Position numbers and translations under genes: made by a program
Assembly: GCA_030770425.1 (NCBI GenBank)
Contig: JASJFT010000012.1
Span: 248,001-312,000, forward strand
DNA from: Darksidea phi
Taxonomy: Eukaryota; Ascomycota; Dothideomycetes; Pleosporales; Lentitheciaceae
DNA length: 64,000 nucleotides
Direction: 5' to 3'
Shown: piece by piece, positions 45,857-55,363 of the stretch
How positions within the stretch are numbered: the first letter of the stretch is position 1
How the letters are laid out: each line of letters opens with the position of its first letter
The notes under the pieces: model-generated
Seen by the model: the letters and a program-made list of their open reading frames with translations, nothing else
Databases searched by the model: none
Told to the model about the DNA's origin: nothing

Positions 45857-46713
45857 CTAAATCGCACCGGTCTCGTATCCTATGTAATCTTCCTTACCGA
45901 GTATGCGAGACCCGATCTCTGCCACGTCCCGACCCCACAAGGGATCTTTGGTGATGCCATTCAGACATTGATCGATCATAGTAGCGGCGAGTTCCGACAC
46001 GTGGACCCAAGGTGTGTCCCCAAATTGGCTGATAAGGCTCGTCACTGCGTCATTCTTCGGGTGATCGGGGCCTTCAATGCCTCCAGGCTTAATGACAGTA
46101 GCCTGCACGGCGGGTTCATGTTGCTTGGCAAAATCCAAGATTGCGTTCTCAACGCGGCCCTGTGCTTACGAGTCAGTTAAGTTGACTAATAAGGAAGAAG
46201 GGAAGGAACCCACGCGCATGAGGCGGTAGTCTGCCAGAAATGGGAGGGACTTGCTCTGGTCACGCTCCACTGTGACACCAGATGTGTAGACGAAGCGGAA
46301 GGGATTGTTAGCGAGCGCGGCGATGTTTTGAAGACCATTGATAGTGTAGTCAGAGCAGATCTTAGTGACGTCTGCAAAGTCCATATCTTTGGACTTGGAC
46401 GGTGTAACTGCTAAGGTCCTAAGAAGACTTATGAGACTGGCGGTATTGATGCCCGGATTTATAGGTTTACAAACCAAATACACGCGTCAGCGCCCTTGAG
46501 GTGCTCCTTCACAGACTCAGGATACGGCTCTGTCCAGTCGTCGAGGATAACGGACTGCAGTTTAGATTTATCCGCGTCGGACCCAGCACTCTTAGGCGCT
46601 TGAACAGGTCTGCGAGCAAGGGCCACGACGGAGGTAATAGCCTTATTGTGGAGAGCTAGACGTACGACCTCTGTGCCAACGAATCCGGTGGCACCCGTTA
46701 CTATGAGTTTCAT
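45857..46713 (-). CDS. NmrA/epimerase-type NAD(P)-binding oxidoreductase
   Basis: Three exons (46713-46475, 46418-46214, 46159-45857) encode 248 residues. The N-terminal MKLIVTGATGFVGTEVVRLAL has the GxxGxxG nucleotide-binding motif. FVYTSGVTVERDQ and ATVIKPGGIEGPDHP match atypical SDR/NmrA-like proteins, which often lack the usual YxxxK pair. It converges with the disabled FAD oxidoreductase and shares orientation with the next SDR. The frame is intact with good splice sites, unlike its neighbours. A tailoring role in the relic cluster, or neofunctionalisation, is inference. Confidence 0.85.
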
Positions 46714-47192
46714 CTTCAAATTCGGGTCTGGGATTTTCAGAATTTATTGTTGTATGGTGTAAGTGGTGAAATTAAAGAAATGAGTGGGTTCTTATTCTGC
46801 TTTCCTGCTGCCCCGCAACTGCGCCACCTAGCCATGCGGCGAAGCGAACTCATGACAGAGCACGTGAATTGGCAGGTCATCGGCGAGCATGCTGCATGCA
46901 GGGAGGGGAGTGCAGGAGGTTGTACACACTGTCCAAGATAATTAAACACCGCCCGTACTCTCTGCAGGAGATCGGAATTTTTGTGCTCACGCGCGCAATC
47001 GGCTACAATCAGGCTCCTGCTTCTGGCCCCCAGTATATGTAGTGTAACAGAACGTGACGGCGTTGCAGATTCCAGGATCATTTGGAGTTTAAAACCAAAA
47101 TTACCGGAACAAAAGAACACGAAAATCCCATCACTTGCAGACCGAACAACGAGCAATTGTATAGGCCGTATACGTACAAAGCACTGGTGCTA
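46714..47192. promoter_or_regulatory. Upstream region of NmrA-like gene
   Basis: This is 479 bp between two minus-strand oxidoreductase genes. An antisense open frame (46,737-47,156) has no recognisable features. GAGCACGTGAATT near 46,859 contains a CACGTG E-box-like palindrome. Confidence 0.45.
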
Positions 47193-48032
47193 CTACCAGG
47201 GCATTTCCTGCATCTTGTGCCCCTCCATTTCCCACTGCGTGCCGCCCGGATACTCGTCACTAAGTAGAAGCTGCACCACGACTTCAGCGCCCTCCACAGG
47301 GTCTTTGGCTCGCTCATTGAAGCGTTTCAGAGCTGTTTTGAGGAATCCAGGCGCGACCGAATAGTATTTGACCTCGCCACCGTCGGCTATGTCGCCCGTG
47401 CCCTTGGCAAGTGCTATGCGATCGTTCTCGGCCACTTGGAGGTGAGCTGTCAGTCCGTTCAAAGCGATTTTGGAGGTGCGGTAAGGACCAGCGCGTTTCA
47501 GTTTTTCCGTCAAGCAATGGGTGATGCTACCCAGCACCGATGTGATGTTGATGACCTTAGGCATGGAGGATTTGGCAAGGAGAGGCCGAAATGCCTCGCA
47601 TAGGCAAGCCACCGACGCTACATTTACAGAGAACATTTCTGTGTACGCAGCACGGAGGGTAGCAAGTGAGCTGTCTTGGGGCAGCCTTGCGATGCCGGCA
47701 TTGTTGATAAGAACTGTAAACAAGGTTAACTACAGGCTCAAGCCGTTGCCTTCAGATGAGGAATACCTACCGACGAGCTTTCCATGGGTAGTCGTAATAT
47801 GTTCAACGGCTTTGGCGATGTCTGAATCCTTGGTAACGTCCAACCGCAATACCTCAAGAGGGGCAACAACGCTGCTCTGTTTCAAGTCATCGTCCGCCTT
47901 TGCACCAGCCTCAACATCCCGGCAAGCAAGAATATAATGAGCGGAAGGATCTGGAGTTCCTGCTACACGAACAATAGCAAGACCTAGACCTCGGTTAGCG
48001 CCGGTAACGAGTACGGTCTTCTGCGTAGTCAT
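47193..48032 (-). CDS. Short-chain dehydrogenase/reductase
   Basis: Two exons (48032-47771, 47713-47193) encode 260 residues. Classical SDR motifs are intact: TVLVTGANRGLGLAI (TGxxxGxG), RLDVTKDSD, INNAGIARL (NNAG), the Ser of VINITSVLGS and the active pair YRTSK (YxxxK). It should be an NADP(H)-dependent ketone or alcohol oxidoreductase in the cytosol. It sits head to head with the polyketide synthase remnant, about 300 bp away, as tailoring enzymes often do. Confidence 0.92.
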
Positions 48033-48330
48033 GTTTTGAATGGAGCTTTAAAGAGAAGAGAAAGGTCGCCGAGGGAAAGTAGAGAGTTAGATAAAAGGTC
48101 AGTGAGACCATGAAGAGAGGATTCTTACAAGAGTGGAAGAATTTTAGTGTGGCGTATCCCTGGACTTTGGGCTGCGTTGGACACGACTCAGAGATGGTCG
48201 CAATGTGCATGCCATTACCCGACTCGTTCAAAATCGTCTGGTTTCATCTCAATGCTATGTCGTACGGCCTAGAGGCTCTATTCCCGTCGTTCACGGGAAC
48301 CCTCCAAGACGCTAAAAACAGCACGAGCAA
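48033..48330. other. Junction between SDR promoter and PKS remnant
   Basis: No PKS-like coding sequence is visible upstream of about 48,330; the frame meets a TAA at 48,313. The deletion or rearrangement breakpoint that removed the PKS N-terminal domains should lie here. Confidence 0.5.
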
Positions 48331-50170
48331 GCATTCATTAAACCCGAGGCAATGCTTAATCAGCGTCTCCTGAAAGGCCTCCAGCAAGAAGGCTTCCGTC
48401 CTCGTTTCGTTACTCTCAGAGATGCATCCACGGCAGACGGAGATATTATTGCCTCTCTCGACCTGGAAACAAATTTTTTTGAGGACATCAACAAAGACAA
48501 CTTGGCGCTCTTCCAGATTCTATGCCGCAGTTTGGAGGACAGGAATTTCCTGTGGCTCATGCCGCGAACCCAAGTCGGCTGCGTCGACCCTCGAGGAAGC
48601 CAGTCACTCGGTATAATCAGGACAGCAAGATCCGAATTTGACCTCTCGATGGCAACGTTGGAAATCGACTCGAGCACTCCAGGCTTCGAAAGCTTCGTTA
48701 CAGATGTCTTCCAGAAAGTAAGAAGTGGGAAAGGTCACGGTATGCTAGCTCCCGATCGAATTTGTCGTTCAAGGGAACCTCATAAAGGTCGGGCGATACC
48801 GTCCGTTTAAGTTGCACCACGATTTCGTGCATCATGTAGACTCTTCGGAAGACGACCGCATTTCACTCCAAACCACAGAGACTCTAAAGACACGTGGTAC
48901 CGTGCTTTCCAAAGCGACGGTCGTGGCGCGTATCCCACGCGGTGGTTTCATATGCTTCGACCCGAACGTCACCTACATGATGACTGGGGGATTGGGCGGT
49001 CTTGGCAGAGCTACCGCCGTCTGGATGGCTGAGCGAGGAGCTTGTCATCTGCTCTTCCTATCACCAAGCGCCGGGAAGAAGCAGAAGGACAAGGATCTAT
49101 TTACCGAGCTTGAGAGCATGGGCTGTAACGCAGTTGCAATACAAGGGAAGGCGCAAGATGAGGCTGATGTGCGGAGGACGACTACAGCCGCAAAAATGCC
49201 GATAAAAGGCGTCCTGCACTTTTCCATGCAGCTTCGGGATGCCTCCATACTTGACATGACCTACGAGGACTGGATGGCTGTAGTGTCGCCAAAAGTCGAA
49301 GGCGCCTGGAACCTCCACAGGGTCTTAGAGGATGATTTGGACATCTTCGTCATGGCTAGCTCACTCAGCACTGTCTTGAACCAACCGGGACAGAGCGACT
49401 ACAATGCAGCAAATACCTTCATGGAATCATTTTGTCAATATCGGCACAGCCTCCATTTGCCGGCCTCGGTATTGAACGTGTGTCCCATCGAAGACATTGG
49501 CTTTGTTGCCGAGAACAGCGACGCACGCAGGAAGCTCAAATCGCAGGGCCACTGGTTTCTAGACGAAGGTGCGCTGCTGAACTCCTCCGGGCTCGGCCAG
49601 TCCGGCAGCGATCGCGGTAGATGGTGGGTGAACGACAGCCATATCGTCATGGGGCTTCGGTCTGAGCTGCCTCTGGACGACCCATCCAATCATGCAACTT
49701 GGCGATACGACTGATGGATGAGTTTGTATCATAATGCTCTAGGTAGGAAAGCGTTTCAGGCGCCGAGCGGACGGGAGGAGCTGAGGGTATTTCTCGCACG
49801 CGTGTCTAATCATCCTGATTTGCTGAACGAATCGTCGAGCAAGGCATACTTGGCGGCAGAAATAGGAAAAAGGATCTTCAGCTTCATTATGAGATCTGAG
49901 GAAGACATGGACGTGTCACTGACGTTGGCGCAAGTTCGCTTGGATTCGTTGATGGCTATTGAGCGGCGCCGATGGTGGAAGCAAGTATTTGGTGCTGAGA
50001 TCAGTGTGTTGGAGATTCTGAGCTGTGGGCTGCGCCTTCCACACTCCGGGCTACGAGAGAATTTTGGGAAGGGACAACTTAGTTCACCGGCAGATGATGA
50101 TGCTGACTTCCAGGAGCGCATCCGACGCCAGGAAAAGTCTGGGAAGCGCGAGACGGAGCTGTGGAGTTGA
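48331..50170 (+). pseudogene. Remnant of a reducing polyketide synthase (post-DH region, KR and ACP only)
   Basis: The first part (48,352-48,740) resembles the linker before the KR of highly reducing PKSs (LWLMPRTQVGCVDPRGSQSL, IIRTARSEFDLSMATLEIDSS). A frameshift near 48,750 separates it from LIKVGRYRPFKL. A complete ketoreductase follows (YMMTGGLGGLGRATAVWMAERG, GVLHFSMQLRDASILDM, FVMASSLSTVLNQPGQSDYNAANTF). A TGA at 49,712 interrupts just before WMSLYHNALG. The remaining frame encodes an acyl carrier protein core (VRLDSLMAIE, with the phosphopantetheine Ser) ending at 50,170. KS, AT, DH, MT and ER are absent from the window, so no polyketide can be made by it. Confidence 0.9.
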
Positions 50171-50326
50171 GCGACCACGAGCTTGCGATGGTGGGATTGA
50201 TGCGGGCCATCTCTGGTCGGGATCGGTATGTCAGTAAATCCAATGTTGCCAAAAGGTTTGACAGTGATGCCATGCGTGAGCCACTCATGTCTGCTCCCCT
50301 CATCTCCTGCTCAATTATGTAGCGCG
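50171..50326. other. Short gap
   Basis: Residual DNA between the PKS remnant and the next disabled gene; no feature is seen. Confidence 0.4.
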
Positions 50327-51780
50327 ATGAATAAGCAATTCACCTCACAGGAAGCCACCATGTACCCTCGCACGCATTTGCTCGGACTTCGGCGCGAGCT
50401 GCGAGACGAGATTTGGAAAGCTTAAATCACAGTCAATGGTAGTTACATGTACGATTTTCAGTCGGGCAAGTTGATTGCCGCCGATGGCCAACCCATCCAC
50501 CTAGCTCTCATGTTCACCTGTAGGCTCATCGCCGAAGAAATGAAAGGACTGGCCCTTGATCTTAATTCCGTTACTTTCTCCACCGTCTATTCCGACGATT
50601 TGCGCCTACGAGCCGCCAAGTTCGAAGCCTTACTCGAGCGAGTACATGAGGAAGAAGTTCGCATTCTCTATAACCGCGTTGCCATCACTGAGGACCATGC
50701 GAACCAAGTGGCTACCGAGTCCCCTCAGTTCCGGGAAGTGCTTAGTCAACTCCAATCGGACCCTAGCGCGTGGGGAGAACTTGTGCGCTATTCTGTAACG
50801 CATAACAAGGCATGCGGAGAAACGCCTTCACTCTTCCGACAATTCGTTCACCGGGCCCTGCAACTTGCAGTCAAGCTACCCGACGTTGCTGGCTGTTGCC
50901 GGGATGCGCATGCGCTAGTTTCATTACGCCACGTACCATGGAAGATACCCACTGACAGAGATGTCAAAGAGATGATTAGGGCCATCCAGCTGGGATTCTA
51001 TCCCTCGGATGATCTATCCATGTACCGCTTTTCCGCAGCTGCAGTCACCATCCACTTTCTGCACTCAGTTGACAAGGTCATCCGGACACAGATACGACGA
51101 ATTGTAATGATAGAGGATCGCCCATCAGTGGCATACCCGGAATGTCACGCTCAAGGCCTTATCCAATTCTGTCAAGAAAACCCGTTGCTTCAAGTTGAGC
51201 GCCATGCCCATTTATGGAGGAACTTGCTCTTAAAGGATTATTCACACCGCACTCTGGAATGGCGGGCTCGAATTGGAGAGGCCCAGCTACACTCACAGGA
51301 TATTGCTATTTCGGTTGCATTATGGATGGTGGAAGCACATGCTCTAGAATCCCTGGGCATGCCTGCAGGCTCCTTCCGCCTAATATTCAATGGCGGCCCA
51401 ACTCCAGAGCACACAACGGAGATATTTCAGGTGGTGCAAAAATACGCCGTGTGGCAAACCGCACTTGATGAAGCTTACAAGCGCCATCTCACTCGAACCC
51501 GTCATACATTATCAGGAGGAAGCATAGATGCTATCTTTACGAGGTATTCCCGAAGGTGCTGAAGGACATGATGGCAGGAGACTCGACAATAAGCTGCGAC
51601 TTTGACCCTGGAGAACTGGTAGACTGTGAGCAAATACTTGAAGAATGCCGTGAGTGGAGCGCGAACTCCTGGGAGGAAGCGAGGCCATCAACCAATCTCC
51701 GGATATTCAACACTGTACCCCCGTTACCTTCATTCAAGGAGGTTCTGGCCGAAAATGTACTGCCCGATCCAACCACTTAG
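50327..51780 (+). pseudogene. Disabled fungal gene with N-terminal RELRDEIW motif
   Basis: The start MNKQFTSQEATMYPRTHLLG is followed by LRRELRDEIWKA, the signature that opens a large family of uncharacterised Pezizomycotina proteins (F-box-like, LPxELRxxIW). A TAA at about 50,424 stops it; the same frame resumes immediately (ITVNGSYMYDFQSGKLIAAD) and stays open to 51,562. A one-nucleotide frameshift near 51,540 then moves the expected continuation (YEVFPKVLKDMMAGDSTI) to another frame, which ends at 51,780. Apart from these two lesions the 480-residue protein is intact, so decay looks recent. Function is unknown. Confidence 0.72.
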
Positions 51781-52435
51781 TTCGAAGCTGCTTCTTGAGC
51801 TATTCGTATTAGACTAGACTCGGACTGGAGGAGGTGAGTGAGCAACCGGAAGCTGTAGATCACCTATAGCTTCTGCAGCCGTAGCGGCATCACAGCAAGG
51901 TTAGTCACATACTACGTAGGCCTTTTGTCCTACTTGATCTTCTTCCGCCTCGCCTTTTAGACCATTGAGATGGAGAGTTCGGGGCTCCATTGCGGCCATG
52001 CTTGCACTTTGTAACAACTTGTCGTTCGCGCAAAAAGATTGATGCTGTCTATGACTTTCTTTTAGAAATGTAGAATGATATCCCGTTCATGGTTAGATAT
52101 GATCTATTTCTTACATTCTTGGTAAGTAAGGCGCTCATAGCAAGCGCTTCGCTGCGCTCCATGATCGACATAATCTGCAGAAGCGAACGAAGACAAAACC
52201 TACAAAAGCAACGCAGCTCCCGCGTCGGCGAATAAATTTCTAACAGCTCTCTGATGGCGTCGTTTCGTACTGCTTTCCGTCCCCGTCCCCCTTCTGCTTC
52301 TACCACCTACCTTGCTTTAGTCCACAATGCCATGCAGAGTGAAGTGATTGGGAGCTGCATCTTTGAAGACACGTTAAGACGGAAGGCATCTATGCACTCT
52401 TCCCAGCATTCTGGACACTAGCCCGTAATTTAGTC

Positions 52436-52508
52436 GAGGGGTGTGGTGGTGGTGGAGGAGGAGGAGGCGGAGGGAAAAGAGGGGGAAGACAGGAGGAAAG
52501 GCAAAGGG
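52436..52508 (+). repeat. Polypurine GGT/GGA tract
   Basis: About 70 nt of almost uninterrupted purine on the plus strand, with GGTGGTGGTGG followed by AGGAGGAGGAGG units. It could form a triplex or act as a pyrimidine-rich promoter element on the other strand; no gene is tied to it. Confidence 0.7.
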
Positions 52509-54141
52509 TGCGTAAGCTTCAGCTTGGCTTACGCTCTTCCATTCGCGAAATGAATCATGCACACCGGAGATTTTGCTCGTTCTCAAGCCGCGATTACTCG
52601 CGTCGTACCAGACTTTCCAAACTCCACGGCCACAGCTTTATCTTCACCCATGCATACGATTTGGTGCCTGTAATGCATCCCAAAGTTCGTGGCTTGTTCA
52701 AAGTCAGTACCAACTGTCCCTTCTCTCACCACATACATGCACGATCCAATGATTAATTAATTCGATACTATGCATTAAAAATGCCACATTGTCTTCCCTC
52801 GGTCGATTGGTAATGTGTATCTAGAGGTGCTTGGACATTGAGCCCCGTGGATGCCGCGAATTGATGAATACGAGTTATGCACAGTGGAGGATGCACGTTC
52901 TGATGGACCCGCGTCGTCCGAGTTTAACGAGTCCAGCCGCCACTTTGTAGCGTGAAGGTGTGCTTGTTTGGGAGGTGGTTTGATTGTTTTACGTTGTGTT
53001 GTTGTGTTGTTGTGGTCATATACATTTCAGACTCCAGAAAACGTAGAAACGGTAGAAAACATTGAGGTTCTCGCTTTGGGTTGCCTTCTAGCAGCGCCAA
53101 GTCCTGAACCTCGGTTGCTCATGCCTTGGAACATCAACCCTTGACGTTCAATGTTGAAACGAAACCTTATAGAAACCTGGAATATAGTGTCGATCTAGGC
53201 CCCCGCTGCTGCCTACCAACGGTAACTGGTTATAATTTATCTCCGCTCTGCGGCTCTATTATCGCGTATAAAGTATAGGTACAGCATCTCTACTGTATAC
53301 AAACTCCTACTGTGTTTCGGGCGGACCTTACAAAAGAGACTCCCACCGTGCAAATGCAAATCCAAACAAATGGATAGCTGGCATGACGTCTGGGGGCCAT
53401 GCAGTCGGCCAAGTTTCGATCCTGCTGCTCCTCTACCATTGTGGGATACCATTTTGGCGGAGGAGGGAAGCTTTTAGTTTGCTTGTACTACTAGACTCGC
53501 TGGTTTTGGGGCTGCTGAAGATGGTGGGCAGAATGAGGATATGTCAGCACCAAAGGCTGTTTCATGCTTTTGCACACTCATGATAAGCTCGCGCAATCAT
53601 TCAGGGAGGCGCCACGCTTCACGGCCGTTTATCGTTTCAGGCTGTTTAACCGCTTCCTGCAATACATCGTTTTCTTCTGTAATGAGCGAACGGATCCCCG
53701 AAGACGGACGGCAGCGATAATAAAATGCGCGAATCAACTTGGTAAGAGTTCTGAAACAATGCATGTGTTAGCGGATTGGACCACTATGCGCCTACCGTGA
53801 AAACGGGATGTCAATCTGCAGAGACAATTCCACAACTTCAGCCGCACTATGTACCTGCAGGACCACGTTTCCAGGGTTACGTATTAGAAGCCAATAGCGC
53901 TCGGCCTCAGCATCACCCCGACGGATCAAAGGGCCTGAAACCGTCCCAGCAGGATGGATGACATGCCATGAATAGACAAGTCGCTCAGCAGCCACCTCAC
54001 ACTCTATCGTGTGGGGAGCGTGGTTAAGGTTCACGGCGTTTCTTCTCGCGCGGAAGATTAATTGCGTAATCACCGCATATTGTTGTGTGCTGCAGCTCAC
54101 TGCAGTAAGCCGGAAGCGGGAGAGTGGACCTGGGGCGAGGC

Positions 54142-54195
54142 GGGGCGTTGATGCACCTGGATTGGGACGGGGCGTTGATGCACCTGGATTGAGAC
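54142..54195 (+). repeat. 27-bp tandem duplication
   Basis: GGGGCGTTGATGCACCTGG begins at 54,142 and again at 54,169. A third, degenerate start (GGGCGTCGGGG) follows. The unit is a multiple of three and open in one frame, but no gene is supported. Confidence 0.85.
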
Positions 54196-54971
54196 CGGGC
54201 GTCGGGGTTCGGCGTGGAGGATTCGTTTATTGGAGCACGAGCAGGAACTGTTTAAAAGGGAAGGTGAGAAACAGGACATTACTGAGGACGGCACACGTCT
54301 GAACCACGTAGGGATGGGCGACGCGGGTTGAGGGAAACGCGCTAGCTATTTTGGGAAGCACGGCGCGAGGACAGGATACCCCGGCCAGGTCTGTGTACAA
54401 CCGATTCTTCGGTTACGCTGTGGAGCCGCTTTCTGCTCGTCCCTGGACGGCCGGCCAGCCTATTGTAATCTGCATCGCGGCGGGCGAACGGTTTGGGGGT
54501 CGTGAGGATTTCGCGGTTCTCAGGAGTCGCGGGCTGGGCGGCTGTCGCAATCGAGATGAGTGGCGCGGGAATAATCGGCTGGCAGAGGATGAAGGATCGA
54601 TCACCTCGGAGTGCGTGTTGTTCGCCGACTACGGAGATGGGGATTGGCGTCGGCGTTGGAGGATGTCGATGCCCGCGTCCAGCAGTCGTATGGCGCTGGA
54701 TGCGCAGCAGCACAGCATCTGGACAGACGTGGAGTGGATGCATGTACGGCACAGGCGGCAGGGCCCCAGCGCGCCATACGTTGCTGTTTGGCCATAGCGA
54801 TGACAAGACATGACGCCTATTGGCGAATGGGGGCGTGCTGAACCACGCGCTAAGCTAGCTGTTTCCTCGAGCTACCTGCTGCCTGGCGGCTGAAGTCTGA
54901 GCCAGAAGAGGGCCTTCTCTTTTACAACGTATATTAGACTTCAACCCCACAAAACAGCCAACAACTAAGAC

Positions 54972-55125
54972 GTCTCGTTGGTGTAGTTGGTTATCACGTG
55001 GGTCTCACAGATTCTATGGTTGCTCTCAGAGCAGATATCCCAAGGTAAGCTTCTCCAAAATCAAAGCGACCCCTGCTATAATAAGATACTGATGTTCAGC
55101 AGGTCGCCAGTTTCTGGCACGGGAC
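54972..55125 (+). other. tRNA-Val(CAC)-like unit, probably interrupted or pseudogenic
   Basis: The start GTCTCGT is complementary to ACGGGAC at 55,119-55,125 (seven pairs, one G-T), as in a tRNA acceptor stem. Between them, TGGTGTAGTTGG is a perfect pol III box A, with a D-stem GTG/CAC. TGGGT then CTCACA gives an anticodon-like loop reading CAC (Val), and CCCA recurs at 55,038. GCCAG/CTGGC forms a short T-arm-like hairpin, but box B is degenerate. A T7 run at 55,128-55,134 follows like a pol III terminator. The insert contains GTAAGC...TTCAGCAG (55,045-55,102), a spliceosomal-intron lookalike. A tRNA pseudogene or tRNA-derived SINE is more likely than an active tRNA. Confidence 0.4.
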
Positions 55126-55141
55126 AATTTTTTTCTCTAGG

Positions 55142-55363
55142 ATATGGTCGCGAAATATGCCGGATATAAGCCGTAGCGCGCTATGAGCGCTTAACACTAA
55201 GATTTCCTGTACATATAGGCTCTATGCACAATTTTGCAGCTCAAAATACGTTTATTCGACCTCTCTGATACCAATTTTATACATATAATGCGTTTTGTGT
55301 AGGTTTCGGTATGGTGTGCGAATTGCCAAGATAGCGGCTTATATCCGGATGTTTCGTAGCCAT
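55142..55363. mobile_element. MITE-like inverted-repeat element
   Basis: CCGGATATAAGCCG at 55,160-55,173 is the exact reverse complement of 55,335-55,348. Imperfect complementarity extends outward for about 15 further bases on each side (TATGGTCGCGAAATATG versus CTACGAAACAT on the opposite strand). The 160-bp interior is AT-rich and non-coding. Size, terminal inverted repeats and lack of an ORF fit a miniature inverted-repeat transposable element. A target-site duplication is not clear. Confidence 0.6.

Larger units (their letters stand above)
51781..54960. other. Gene-poor region
   Basis: No coding gene is supported over 3.2 kb. Contents noted: a polypurine GGT/GGA tract at 52,436-52,508, and AT-rich stretches around 52,740-52,800 and 53,220-53,300. 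A 27-bp tandem duplication lies at 54,142-54,195. A GC-rich segment (54,300-54,840) is open on both strands in several frames at once, a sign of composition and not of genes. Confidence 0.5.

Noticed and set aside
46737..47156. 139-codon minus-strand frame between the two oxidoreductases
   Set aside because: Cys/Arg/Ser-rich without domain; lies in the upstream region of the NmrA-like gene.
54351..54797. 148-codon plus frame and 154-codon minus frame in the same GC-rich block
   Set aside because: Mutually overlapping on both strands with no motif; composition effect.
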